Shown in pieces: positions 18,129 through 27,367 of a stretch of DNA of 64,000 nucleotides. Position numbers and translations under genes: made by a program. The stretch is from JABWCE01 sp964617955. GTDB lineage: Bacteria > Bacteroidota > Bacteroidia > NS11-12g > UBA9320. The number at the start of each line of letters is the position of its first letter. Within the stretch, counting starts at the first letter, position 1. The stretch is taken from the NCBI GenBank assembly GCA_964617955.1, contig CAZTXB010000008.1, forward strand, positions 96,181 through 160,180, in the 5' to 3' direction. The notes below the pieces were generated by a model. It was given only the letters and a program-made list of their open reading frames with translations. It was not told the origin of the DNA and ran no database searches.

Positions 18129-18172
18129 AGGGCCTGCTGAAAAAGTTCAATGTGCGTGCATTACAGGAGGCA
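18129..18172 (+). repeat. Solo end of the MITE-like repeat
   Basis: AGGGCCTGCTGAAAAAGTTCA, a short variant and TGTGCGTGCA match the inverted right arm of the element at 38507-38744 for about 44 bases, after which similarity stops. No second end is found before tamB, so this is a remnant or a one-ended copy. It lies between recG and tamB, both of which end here. Confidence 0.7.
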
Positions 18173-18214
18173 AGGTGATTACAAAAATTTCAGACTTTGT
18201 GATGTAAGGCGCCA

Positions 18215-21200
18215 CTATTGCTTTTTAGTCCTTCTGGCTCTTCTCAATTGCTTTTTGTCATACATCCGCTTTCTCATTTTCTCAAACAAATAATCCTTCT
18301 CATGGCGGTAGAAAAATCCAAGTCCCTGGGTATTCACCGGTTTGTTGTTAAAGCTTGATGGATCGTTAGCCCTGCTGTTAAAGGCCCGCACCCGCAAGCT
18401 GCCATCTTTCTTAATTTTATAACTCACATCCACGTCGATGGATGAGTTCCCGGTTTGCCCGTAAACCCCTCCTATCTCAATGCGGTCGTTGTATATTTTC
18501 TTCTTCAGCGAAAAAATGATCTGGTTGTTGGTTTCCCTGTTTGTGGCCGATTTCCAGTCGACCTTGGCTTCCCAGTTGGGATCGATTTGGCGCAACCAGT
18601 TGTTGACCTGACTGCTCACCAGGGCGCCAATGCTATTTTCAAGCGAGGTGAGGGCATTGGTATTGGCTCCGGTGTTTAAACCCGAATTAATAGGGGCGAA
18701 GGAGTTGAATACCAGCAAATTGATAAACTGCTTATTGGTTTCTTCCTGATCGGCCTTAATCTGATTGATGGCGTTGCTCACACTGGAGTTGTTGAACTGG
18801 CCGGGCTGCTTGTCGTTCGACAAGTTGATACCCAGGCGAATATCGGGCTTGAACAACTGGTCCTTCATGTATATTTCACAGTCGACGTTTACCGGACTGA
18901 TGCTCTGATTTGAAACCGCAGACGAAGTGATGATTGGGGTGGGGTCGGCTCTTACAGTGGTGATGGCCACCAAATCCACCTTGGCATCCAAGGGCTGACC
19001 GTCCCAGGTAATTCTTCCCCCCTGCCTTACAGACAGCTTTGCATTGACCACGTTGTTCAAGGCGGTAAAGTTGTATCCACCTTGAGCAATTTCGTAATAG
19101 CCGTACATCTCAAAATCTCCAAAAGTGGTGATGTTCATCCTGATGTTGCCCTCGCCTGTGGCATTCATCACATCGTTGAATTTTTCGTCAAAAATGAGTT
19201 TAATCTCTGCCTCCGGAGTCACGTCAAATACAAAGTCCATGGTAATCCCACTTAATTTCTTAACCTCCGAATTGGGGGCTTCAGCCATCAAATCGACCAA
19301 CTTAATATAATCAGGGCCTGTATTTTCGGAGTTATCGGTCAAAGGCAGGGAAATCGTGGTTTTGGCCCGCGTTTTTGCATGGATGCCCAAAAAGAGTTCA
19401 TCAATGGGCCCTTTCACTTTTACCTCCCCATCCACGTAAGCCATTCCGTAAAACATGTCCCCCTGCTCTTTGGTGAGATTCATGCAATTAAAATTGTTGA
19501 GTCCTTTAAGGTAAATATCAAATTTTAAATCATCGAAATTGCGGTGGTGAATTTTTCCTCCTGCCAGGGCGATTGATCCATAGGGGTCGAGTACTTTAAA
19601 TTCCTGCAGCTCGATCTTGTCCTTGTCGATTTTTATGTTCGCCTCATTGATTTTTAACGGAATCCCCAGGTAATCCATAAATAAACCTGCGTTTTTCAAT
19701 TTCAAATTGCCATTAATTTCAGGATTGCTTAAATCGCCTTTCACCGATATCACTCCATTGGCTTTGCCTTTTAATTGAGAGAATAATCCTTCGGTCAATA
19801 TTTCAAAAGGCTCTATCCCTGTTTCAAAGAGGGTGCACTTCAAGTCTATTTTTTCCTTATCGGGGCTTAAATCGAGGGTACCCAAGAGCGATAAATCGTG
19901 TATAAGCCCGTTGGTGATTTTCCCTTCCAAATTCATTTTGTATAAGCTGCCACTCGATTGGGTGGTGAGCTCAAGGTTTCCAATGGAATCCTTGTTGTAA
20001 TTGAGCTTGTTCACTGTAATTAAAGACTCCACCAAGGGCCTTTGCACGCTGCCGTTTAAGAGGATTCTTCCATTGAGTATGCCCTCAATTTCAGAACCGT
20101 AACTTTTTAAAAGGGGATTGATCTCCACCAAATTGAAGTTCGAAACGGTCAAGCTCAAATCTTTCAGTGTTTCGGTTCCCGCCTCTCCTTTCATTTCCAA
20201 AACCTGATCGCCATGCGTTACCTTTAAGCCTTCAATAAACAGATTTGAATTGGCATAGCGCATATGGTTTACATCGTCAACATGCCAAGGTTTCCCGTGA
20301 AGAAAAACGCTGGTATTGGTGAGCTTTAAATCCACAGCCCCATCTGAAAATACGATGAGTCCTTTCGACCGCAAACCAATGTCGTCGGTAGAATCGGCTG
20401 CATTCAATTTAAAGTTAATGTCGTTGGCCCCTAATTCGGCCTGAAGCTCTAAATTATCGGTAAAAAAGCTGTCGTTGGTCCATAAATCCTGTGCCTCAAC
20501 ATGTAAAGAAAGCCTTTGACCGGGTTGTTTTGAACTGGAAATATCGACATGGTTAAATTTTTGATTTTGATACTTGACATAATCTGCCCTGGCCAATATG
20601 TCCATGTTTTGGTTGGCTGAATTGTAAACTCCGGCCGCATTTAACCTGGAATAGGTTAGTTCGGGCAAGGTAAGGGCCGAGATAAATCGAGAATCAATGA
20701 TGTCTAAATCAAACCTTAAATCAACATCGGAAGCCTCCTTTTTCATATCGGAATAGTAATCGGGAAACAGGTCGTAAAGCAAATTGCTTGAGATGGTATT
20801 GAATTGGCTAATTTTATACTTACCCGAAATATGGATGTCGCCTAAAATGCTCTTGAGCCTCACATTTCGCGCGGTGCTGGGTCCACTGGCCACCAAGTCA
20901 ACCGTGCCAAGCCGGTATATGCTGTCTTTACGCTCCAAAACCACATTGTTTAGGAGGGTTTGAATTTCCATGTCGTCGATATCGCTGCCATGAAAATTGA
21001 GACTTACCTGATCAATGCCCTTGATATTGATGTCTCCAAAACCCAATTTAGCGAGATTCACTTCGCCCAATTTAGCTTTAAATTCCCCTCCCGGGTTTTC
21101 CTTCAGCATGTCGAACATCCCATTGAAAGTCAAATTGACATTGGGGTCGGCAATTTCAAACTTTCCGTCAAACAGCTTCTTTTCTAGTACTCCATCGAAG

Positions 21201-22636
21201 GTCGCTCCGGTATAATTGTAGTTATGGTAGGCAAAGCTGTAAATATTTCCCGAAAGGGCCGTTTTCAAATTATCGATGTTAAAGCCCATGCCATCGAGCT
21301 GAATCGCGAAATTTGTCTTTCCGAAATTCCCGTCATTTAAAAGTTTTTGAAGGTCCAGATCAAATGCCTGAATGCTGCCCTTATAGCGTTCGGGCTGGTT
21401 TTCGGGCCAGCTTATGTTCAGGTCGGTTTCCAGAATTCCTACGGTGGTCAAGAATTGACCTTTGGCCGTGATATCGGATAAATTTCCAGAAAATTGACCC
21501 TTATACTCTATGGACCCAATTCTCAAGAGCTCTTCAGGAAACTCGGTGTGTGTAATTTGTCCTATCGATGAAGGATTGGCCGTGAGCTTTGTGATGTCCA
21601 TGTCAAAGCCTAAGGTTCTTGTGTCGGTGAGGTTGGTGAGCAAAATGTCGCCCTCAAGTCGATTTAAGCTGCCCGCCTTGATTTCAACTTTTTTACCCCT
21701 CAGCTTTTCGAGGGTACCGCTTACTTTGCCTTCAAGGGTTACCGGGAAGTGATAGGTCAACAAACTGTTCGAAAAAAAGGCCACGTCTTTCATGTTCACA
21801 ATGGAATTCGAAAGTTTGGCATCCCATTTCACCTTGCTCACAAAATCGGAGAGTTCGGCATAATTTTTATAGCTGAATTTGAGATAATTGCCCAAACGAG
21901 AATACGGCGTTTTAAATACCATGTTTTCAAATTCCATAACTGTGGATGAAATGGTTGTCTGAGCTGAAAATTCTCTCATTTCTATACCTGACTTCTCCTT
22001 AAAATGCAGTTTTTCAATTCCCAAACTCAAGGAGTCGCCAATGAGTTTAAAGGGTTGTATAATGCCTTCTATGCCATGATAAACCATATGACTCTCGTCA
22101 AAACGTCGGTCGGTGGGCGCTTCAAGGTTTTCATCCCGGTAGCAATAGTCTACGTTTTTAAGCTCTAATTTTTTTATAAAGAGCTTGAAGGGAACAAAAG
22201 GCCCTTTTGAATGGCTCGGTGGGGAGAAATAATCAACAATGAATTGGTAATTAAAATCGGTTTCTCCTTTGTGAATGAGCATGTTAAATTTGGTATTCTC
22301 TATTACAGCTCCCTTTAATCGCGCCAATTGTATTTTTTCGTCGAAGAGAATATTGATATTGAAATTGGTTTTTAATTTGCCGAAGTAGGCCAAAGTATCG
22401 CCCGCTTGATCTTCAATATACAGTCCCTTCAAAACCATGTTGTTAATAAGTTCAAAATGAAGAGATTTGAGCTTGACTTTGGTTTTCAACTCCTTGGAAA
22501 GAAAAATGACTGCTTTTTGGGCCGCCCAATTTTGAAAGCTCGAGCTTCGCAACAAGATGTAGATCGTGGTGAGCGCGAATACGAAGAAACACACCGCTAA
22601 TAAAAACCCCTTTGATATTTTTTTGAGTATTTTCAA
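18215..22636 (-). CDS. tamB: TamB-like translocation/assembly module protein (DUF490)
   Basis: The 1473-residue protein has one N-terminal membrane segment (about 13-32) and then a very long run of short beta strands, as in AsmA/TamB-type proteins that form a groove bridging the inner and outer membranes and carry lipids or help outer-membrane protein assembly. The C-terminal DUF490 part (about the last 400 residues) is recognised by LSGITMDFVFDVTPEAEIKLIFD and by the late INLLVFNSFAP and WRQIDPNWEAKVDWKS-type strands. The start codon is TTG at 22636; no ATG occurs for many codons downstream and TAAATTCG lies 11 bases upstream. It is divergent from tsaD with 49 bases between them. Confidence 0.9.
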   Translation of the reverse strand: MKILKKISKGFLLAVCFFVFALTTIYILLRSSSFQNWAAQKAVIFLSKELKTKVKLKSLHFELINNMVLKGLYIEDQAGDTLAYFGKLKTNFNINILFDEKIQLARLKGAVIENTKFNMLIHKGETDFNYQFIVDYFSPPSHSKGPFVPFKLFIKKLELKNVDYCYRDENLEAPTDRRFDESHMVYHGIEGIIQPFKLIGDSLSLGIEKLHFKEKSGIEMREFSAQTTISSTVMEFENMVFKTPYSRLGNYLKFSYKNYAELSDFVSKVKWDAKLSNSIVNMKDVAFFSNSLLTYHFPVTLEGKVSGTLEKLRGKKVEIKAGSLNRLEGDILLTNLTDTRTLGFDMDITKLTANPSSIGQITHTEFPEELLRIGSIEYKGQFSGNLSDITAKGQFLTTVGILETDLNISWPENQPERYKGSIQAFDLDLQKLLNDGNFGKTNFAIQLDGMGFNIDNLKTALSGNIYSFAYHNYNYTGATFDGVLEKKLFDGKFEIADPNVNLTFNGMFDMLKENPGGEFKAKLGEVNLAKLGFGDINIKGIDQVSLNFHGSDIDDMEIQTLLNNVVLERKDSIYRLGTVDLVASGPSTARNVRLKSILGDIHISGKYKISQFNTISSNLLYDLFPDYYSDMKKEASDVDLRFDLDIIDSRFISALTLPELTYSRLNAAGVYNSANQNMDILARADYVKYQNQKFNHVDISSSKQPGQRLSLHVEAQDLWTNDSFFTDNLELQAELGANDINFKLNAADSTDDIGLRSKGLIVFSDGAVDLKLTNTSVFLHGKPWHVDDVNHMRYANSNLFIEGLKVTHGDQVLEMKGEAGTETLKDLSLTVSNFNLVEINPLLKSYGSEIEGILNGRILLNGSVQRPLVESLITVNKLNYNKDSIGNLELTTQSSGSLYKMNLEGKITNGLIHDLSLLGTLDLSPDKEKIDLKCTLFETGIEPFEILTEGLFSQLKGKANGVISVKGDLSNPEINGNLKLKNAGLFMDYLGIPLKINEANIKIDKDKIELQEFKVLDPYGSIALAGGKIHHRNFDDLKFDIYLKGLNNFNCMNLTKEQGDMFYGMAYVDGEVKVKGPIDELFLGIHAKTRAKTTISLPLTDNSENTGPDYIKLVDLMAEAPNSEVKKLSGITMDFVFDVTPEAEIKLIFDEKFNDVMNATGEGNIRMNITTFGDFEMYGYYEIAQGGYNFTALNNVVNAKLSVRQGGRITWDGQPLDAKVDLVAITTVRADPTPIITSSAVSNQSISPVNVDCEIYMKDQLFKPDIRLGINLSNDKQPGQFNNSSVSNAINQIKADQEETNKQFINLLVFNSFAPINSGLNTGANTNALTSLENSIGALVSSQVNNWLRQIDPNWEAKVDWKSATNRETNNQIIFSLKKKIYNDRIEIGGVYGQTGNSSIDVDVSYKIKKDGSLRVRAFNSRANDPSSFNNKPVNTQGLGFFYRHEKDYLFEKMRKRMYDKKQLRRARRTKKQ

Positions 22637-22685
22637 GCGCTAATCTGCGAATTTAACTAAAATTGCAGCTTAGTTAGTCCGCAAT

Positions 22686-23705
22686 ATGCATACCAACGCT
22701 GAACATGTCCAGAATATTACCCTGCTTGCCATCGAATCCTCCTGTGACGACACGGCAGTATCTGTGATATCGAATGGTGAAATTCTCAGTAATATCGTGG
22801 CTAACCAGGAGGTTCATGCCAAATTCGGTGGTGTGGTACCTGAACTGGCCTCCCGTTCCCATCTCAAGCACATTTTACCGGTGGTGCATATGGCTTTGCA
22901 AAAAGCCAACACTGCACTCAGCGATTTGAAGGGTATTGCCTACACACAGGGCCCCGGATTACTGGGTTCCCTCCTCGTAGGTTCAAGCTTTGCTAAAGGC
23001 CTTTCGCTGAGTCTTAATATTCCACTTATTGCCGTTAATCATTTGGAAGCTCACGTTTTGGCCAATTTGATTGAATGGCCCGACATGGATTTTCCTTTTT
23101 TATGCCTTTTGGTATCAGGAGGTCATACTCAAATCATAAAGGTAAATTCCATATCCAATATGGAAATATTAGGCCGTACTCTTGATGATGCTGCTGGAGA
23201 AGCGTTCGACAAGGCCGCTAAAATGATGGGCATCCCTTATCCGGGCGGCCCACTGATCGACAAATATGCCCAAGACGGCAACCCCTTAGCGTTTAACTTT
23301 TCTGTTGGCAAGGTGCCCAACCTGGATTTTAGCTTCAGCGGATTTAAAACTTCGGTACTTTATTTCATCAGAGATAAGATGGCCGGCGATGCAACTTTTG
23401 TAGAGACTAACAGGTCTGATCTGTGTGCTTCTGCCCAATTTACCATTGTGAACTATTTGATGTCGAAACTACAAACGGCTGTGAAGCAGACCAAAATAAA
23501 CAGGGTGACTATCGCCGGCGGAGTGGCCGCCAATAGCAGCTTAAGAAAGGCCTTGAATGAAAAAGCCATGTCTGAATCCTGGTCAGTTCATGTTCCTTCA
23601 TTGGAGTATTGCACCGATAACGCCGCCATGATAGCCATGGCAGCCTACCATAAATTCAAGGCATCACAATTTTCTAATCTTGAAGAATCGGTTTATGCCT
23701 CATAA
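22686..23705 (+). CDS. tsaD: tRNA N6-threonylcarbamoyladenosine synthase subunit TsaD
   Basis: TsaD transfers the threonylcarbamoyl group to A37 of tRNAs that read ANN codons. The 339-residue protein has the ASKHA fold: IESSCDDTAVSV near the N-terminus, HLEAH at 119-123 with two metal-ligand histidines, LLVSGGHTQI, the loop DDAAGEAFDKAAKMMG, and TIAGGVAANSSLR plus CTDNAAMIA (third metal ligand Asp) near the C-terminus. Length is typical. The divergent intergenic region holds TAAAATTG, one mismatch from the -7 consensus, 22 bases before the ATG. Confidence 0.97.
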   Translation: MHTNAEHVQNITLLAIESSCDDTAVSVISNGEILSNIVANQEVHAKFGGVVPELASRSHLKHILPVVHMALQKANTALSDLKGIAYTQGPGLLGSLLVGSSFAKGLSLSLNIPLIAVNHLEAHVLANLIEWPDMDFPFLCLLVSGGHTQIIKVNSISNMEILGRTLDDAAGEAFDKAAKMMGIPYPGGPLIDKYAQDGNPLAFNFSVGKVPNLDFSFSGFKTSVLYFIRDKMAGDATFVETNRSDLCASAQFTIVNYLMSKLQTAVKQTKINRVTIAGGVAANSSLRKALNEKAMSESWSVHVPSLEYCTDNAAMIAMAAYHKFKASQFSNLEESVYAS

Positions 23706-23747
23706 AAAATTTGGCAGAAGGCATAATAATTGTAACAAAAACAAGTC

Positions 23748-24593
23748 ATGAAATACGTTAAGAGATTTATTCTTCTGCTCATGCTGATGTGCTTTGAACA
23801 AAACTTAAGTTTTGGACAAGACGGCATTGATACAGCCATATTCAAATTTTACAAGGTGAAAAAAATGTGGGTTTGGGTGAAGTTGCCTATTCTGCCTAAC
23901 AAATCCTTGAACGACAGCTGCAAGGCCGAAATTTATGAATTTGATACCCTGCAACGCATCACTTACCAAAACAACCGAATGAGTTGTTACGGTTGGAGCA
24001 ACTCCTCAGAAAATTTCAACACCTACGATTCCAAAAATCGCATTGTGATGTCTAAAAGAGTGACCGATGAAATGACCACTTTCATAAAATATTTTTACAA
24101 CGAAAAAAACGACCCGATAAGAATTGTCCAGACCAGTCCTCAACAACCCGATTCCTTTGAAACGCTTAACTTTTACACCTACAACAAAAAAGGAAAAGCA
24201 TCAGAAATGACGACCTTGGAGGTTTCAGGCCCGGATACCACTAAATTTCTGGTCAAATACGAATACGACGATGCCTTGAACGTAAAACTCATTTTAACCT
24301 ATACCTTCGATGGGCAACTCATCGAAAAAAAGACCTTCGAAATTACACCCATCAGCCGGAAAGTACTGGAGTTTACCACCGAGACCAAATTGCCCCGCGA
24401 AAAATACAGCAAAGGCACCAATATGTACAATTTCAACGCACAACTCAGCCGTACCCAATACAGTAACAACACCTGGATAGATTATATCTATAGCGACGAT
24501 GGCCTTTTGGCCGAATCTCTGAGCTATAATATGCTAGGTAAACTAAACGCCTGGAAACGCTATTATTATGAATTTTATGAAACCAATCGCTAA
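23748..24593 (+). CDS. Secreted YD-repeat-like protein of unknown function
   Basis: The 281-residue product has a signal peptide ending near SFGQ (residue 24). The mature part contains several degenerate repeats of the form 'Y.YD..g.i....' such as FNTYDSKNRIVMSKRV, YFYNEKNDPIRIVQT, YTYNKKGKASEMTTL, YEYDDALNVKLILTYTFDGQL and YIYSDDGLLAESLSY. These resemble RHS/YD-type strands found in many small Bacteroidota secreted proteins. No enzyme motif is seen. Its last 26 bases overlap crcB, and crcB overlaps the next gene, so the three are likely co-translated. Confidence 0.7.
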   Translation: MKYVKRFILLLMLMCFEQNLSFGQDGIDTAIFKFYKVKKMWVWVKLPILPNKSLNDSCKAEIYEFDTLQRITYQNNRMSCYGWSNSSENFNTYDSKNRIVMSKRVTDEMTTFIKYFYNEKNDPIRIVQTSPQQPDSFETLNFYTYNKKGKASEMTTLEVSGPDTTKFLVKYEYDDALNVKLILTYTFDGQLIEKKTFEITPISRKVLEFTTETKLPREKYSKGTNMYNFNAQLSRTQYSNNTWIDYIYSDDGLLAESLSYNMLGKLNAWKRYYYEFYETNR

Positions 24594-24951
24594 TTTCATA
24601 TTGGTATTTCTGGGGGGCGGACTCGGCTCATCGGTGAGGTATTTAATGGGCTTGCTTATGAAATCAAACCCGACAGGTTTCCCTTCGGCCACCTTTATGG
24701 TCAACATCACAGGGTGCCTGCTCATTGGCTTGCTCTATCCCTTGCTGAACTTCGAAAATCAAAATTTAAAACTTTTTCTGCTCATCGGATTTCTAGGGGG
24801 CTATACTACCTTTTCAACTTTTAGCCAGGAAACGGTTCAAATGATTAACAGTGGTCTGCATTTGTCTGCATTTTTTTACCTAATTTTGAGCAACATTTTT
24901 GGACTTCTGGCCGTTTATTCAGGTATTAAAATTACTGACTTTTTTTCGTGA
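24568..24951 (+). CDS. crcB: Fluoride ion channel CrcB/Fluc
   Basis: Fluc proteins form dual-topology dimers that let fluoride leave the cytoplasm. The 127-residue protein has four membrane segments and the family signatures GGGLGSSVRYLMG near the N-terminus, TFMVNITGCLLIG, and GFLGGYTTFSTFSQE, which holds the sodium-site and the polar-track Thr/Ser residues. The first ATG is at 24568; a second at 24577 (MKPIANF) would also give a complete protein. No fluoride riboswitch is possible here because the gene starts inside its neighbour. Confidence 0.94.
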   Translation: MNFMKPIANFILVFLGGGLGSSVRYLMGLLMKSNPTGFPSATFMVNITGCLLIGLLYPLLNFENQNLKLFLLIGFLGGYTTFSTFSQETVQMINSGLHLSAFFYLILSNIFGLLAVYSGIKITDFFS

Positions 24952-26210
24952 AAATTAAAATATTCTTTTTCCTGCTCCTACATTTTGTAAGCATGGGGGC
25001 TTTCGCCTCTAAGATATTGATACCGATGGATCAAGCCCAAAAGGACCATCTGAAGGCCTATGGTATTGCTTACTGGATATTGACCTACGACAAGGAAGTG
25101 GAGTGGCTGCTCAATTATAGAGGGGGCAGCTTTATGGTTGATTTTTACGACAAATTCGAAAAAGAATGCCTGCTCAGGGGCGTTTCCTATCAAAAAATAA
25201 GTGAGGGTGCTGCCAACGCTATTTATACAGAAATTGCTAACCCTGCCATCAACATGGAGGTGGTTAAATTATTGAAAGCCCCTAAAGTTGCCGTTTACAG
25301 TCCCAAGACAAAACAACCGTGGGATGATGCGGTAACCCTGGTGCTCACTTATGCCGAAATTCCCTATGAAACGGTTTTTGACGATGAGGTGATGGAAGGC
25401 AAATTGCCATTGTACGACTGGCTGCATTTGCATCACGAAGATTTTACAGGCCAATACGGTAAGTTTTGGTCCAGTTACCACCAGGCCGATTGGTACAAGC
25501 AACAAGTGGCTGAATCGGAATCCATAGCCGCAAAACACGGTTTTAAGAAAGTTTCGGACCTGAAGTTAGCCGTCGTTAAAAAAATTAGGGATTTTACACT
25601 CGGGGGAGGTTTTTTATTTGCCATGTGCAGCGCCACCGACAGTTACGACATTGCCCTTGCCGCCGATGGCGTTGACATCTGTGAGAGCATGTACGACGGC
25701 GACGGAATAGACCCCAATGCCCAGTCGAAACTGAATTTCGATAATGCTTTCGCCTTTCATAATTTTACGCTTGAGCTCAATCCTTATGTATACGAGTACT
25801 CGAATATCGATATGCAATACAATGAAAGATCGGTTTCAGAGGCCAATGATCTGTTTGTACTTTTCGACTTTTCTGCCAAATTTGATGTCATCCCAACCAT
25901 GCTTTGCCAAAACCATGAAAAAGCCATTAAAGGGTTTATGGGGCAAACCACCGCTTTCCGCAAATCGTTGATTAAAAGCGATGTACTCATCATGGGACAA
26001 AATATTTCGATTGGTGAAGCACGGTATATTCACGGAACCCTTGGAAAAGGAACCTGGACTTTTTATGGAGGCCACGACCCTGAAGATTACCAGCACATGG
26101 TAGGCGAACCACCAACGGAACTCTCTCTGCATCCAAACTCACCCGGCTACCGGCTTATCTTAAACAATATTTTATTCCCGTCGGCCAAAAAGAAAAAACT
26201 TAAGACTTGA
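24948..26210 (+). CDS. Secreted GATase1-like protein (commonly labelled 'asparagine synthetase B')
   Basis: The 420-residue protein starts with GTG in a GTGA overlap with crcB and has a signal peptide (about 1-20, ending MGAFAS). Its sequence, with ILIPMDQAQKDHLKAYGIAY, LLNYRGGSFMVDF and YDWLHLHHEDFTGQYGKFW, belongs to a Bacteroidota family that databases often name asparagine synthetase B. I see neither the N-terminal Cys2 glutaminase nor a synthetase PP-loop. Instead, KVAVYSPKTKQPWDDAV and a GGGFLFAMCSATDS strand with a Cys at the turn suggest a glutamine amidotransferase-like (class I) fold. Its function is unknown, and the name should be treated as a likely misannotation. Confidence 0.75.
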   Translation: MKIKIFFFLLLHFVSMGAFASKILIPMDQAQKDHLKAYGIAYWILTYDKEVEWLLNYRGGSFMVDFYDKFEKECLLRGVSYQKISEGAANAIYTEIANPAINMEVVKLLKAPKVAVYSPKTKQPWDDAVTLVLTYAEIPYETVFDDEVMEGKLPLYDWLHLHHEDFTGQYGKFWSSYHQADWYKQQVAESESIAAKHGFKKVSDLKLAVVKKIRDFTLGGGFLFAMCSATDSYDIALAADGVDICESMYDGDGIDPNAQSKLNFDNAFAFHNFTLELNPYVYEYSNIDMQYNERSVSEANDLFVLFDFSAKFDVIPTMLCQNHEKAIKGFMGQTTAFRKSLIKSDVLIMGQNISIGEARYIHGTLGKGTWTFYGGHDPEDYQHMVGEPPTELSLHPNSPGYRLILNNILFPSAKKKKLKT

Positions 26211-26292
26211 TTATGAGTCTTCTGGGCCTAAATGCCAGTTTTTCCAAAATCTTTTCTACCCAGGACTGAGTTTTTCATATTAAAAAAAAGAA

Positions 26293-26300
26293 TACTTTTG
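26293..26300 (+). promoter_or_regulatory. -7 box upstream of the BRCT-domain gene
   Basis: TACTTTTG matches TAnnTTTG exactly, 22 bases before the ATG at 26323. Confidence 0.4.
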
Positions 26301-26322
26301 AGGTGAAAGCTATTCTTAAAAT

Positions 26323-27225
26323 ATGAAAGATCTCGGACAAATTATTGCCAATATTACCTCTTATAGGCGGCACTCCGATAAAGCCATTAATTCCTTGAAG
26401 GGCATATTGATTGGAATCAATTTTGACAACGCCATTAATCAAGAGGAGCTCAGCGAGCTCAAATTATGGATAGACAATCAAGGAGAGCTCTTGCAACGAA
26501 ATCCTTTCATCGAATTTAAAGCGGTGATTGAAAATGTGTTCTCTCATAAAATTCCTGCCAATGAAGGTATTCAGGATTTGGCGTGGCTATGCGACCGCTA
26601 CGCTAAAAACCACCACTATTACAATTTGGTAACCACCGATTTGCAAACCCTTCATGGCATTTGTCATGGCATTTTGTCGGATGGCGAAATCAATGACGAG
26701 GAAATAGTGAATTTAAATCTGTGGTTGGCTAAAAACGAACATCTAAAAACCTATTATCCTTACGACGAAATAAGAAGCCTGATCCTCTCTATTTTATCGG
26801 ACAGTACAGTGAGTGAAGAACAAAGGCTTATTCTTAAAACCTATATTCACCACTTTGTGAAACTGGAGGAGAACCACATGGAAGACAAGCTAGTGCATGA
26901 TACCTCAAGTGTAGAAATTTCGAGATTATATGATGAGGACCCAAGCATCAGCTTTCAGGATAAAACGTTTTGCATTACAGGGATACTTCAAAAAAGCAAC
27001 CGTCTTGAGCTTTCTAATAGTATTTTGGCTTTGGGAGGCAATCCAACCGAAACCCTCACCAGTAAAACCGATTATTTAATTGTTGGAGATAACGGCAATC
27101 CTGCCTGGGCCTTTTCAAGCTACGGCCGAAAGGTGGAAAAAGCCCTTGGCATGATTAAAAATGGCCACAAAATTGTGCTTATTCACGAATTTGATTTTGC
27201 CGAAATAATGGATGAACTGACTTAA
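26323..27225 (+). CDS. TerB-like helical region plus BRCT domain protein
   Basis: The 300-residue cytoplasmic protein has two parts. Residues about 1-190 are helical and contain two acidic repeats, NAINQEELSELKLWIDN and DGEINDEEIVNLNLWL, which look like TerB/tellurite-resistance-type helical repeats. Residues about 210-298 form a BRCT domain of the DNA-ligase/RFC type: FQDKTFCITGILQKSNR, LALGGNPTETLTSKTDYLIVGD, and a conserved Gly-rich turn with KVEKALGMIKNG. BRCT domains of this type bind DNA ends or nicks. There is no nuclease or ligase core. It may act in DNA repair, but that is inferred only from the BRCT. Confidence 0.8.
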   Translation: MKDLGQIIANITSYRRHSDKAINSLKGILIGINFDNAINQEELSELKLWIDNQGELLQRNPFIEFKAVIENVFSHKIPANEGIQDLAWLCDRYAKNHHYYNLVTTDLQTLHGICHGILSDGEINDEEIVNLNLWLAKNEHLKTYYPYDEIRSLILSILSDSTVSEEQRLILKTYIHHFVKLEENHMEDKLVHDTSSVEISRLYDEDPSISFQDKTFCITGILQKSNRLELSNSILALGGNPTETLTSKTDYLIVGDNGNPAWAFSSYGRKVEKALGMIKNGHKIVLIHEFDFAEIMDELT

Positions 27226-27367
27226 TCTTTTTAGAAATGCATGTCAGTTTTTTAGGGATGCATCCGGCATTCACATCCAATAAAAAATTAAAAAAGTGTA
27301 AACCATAAAAATTCCTGCCCATTAAAAACAAAACGCGATTGCCCATCCTATCCTAATTTACCCAAAC

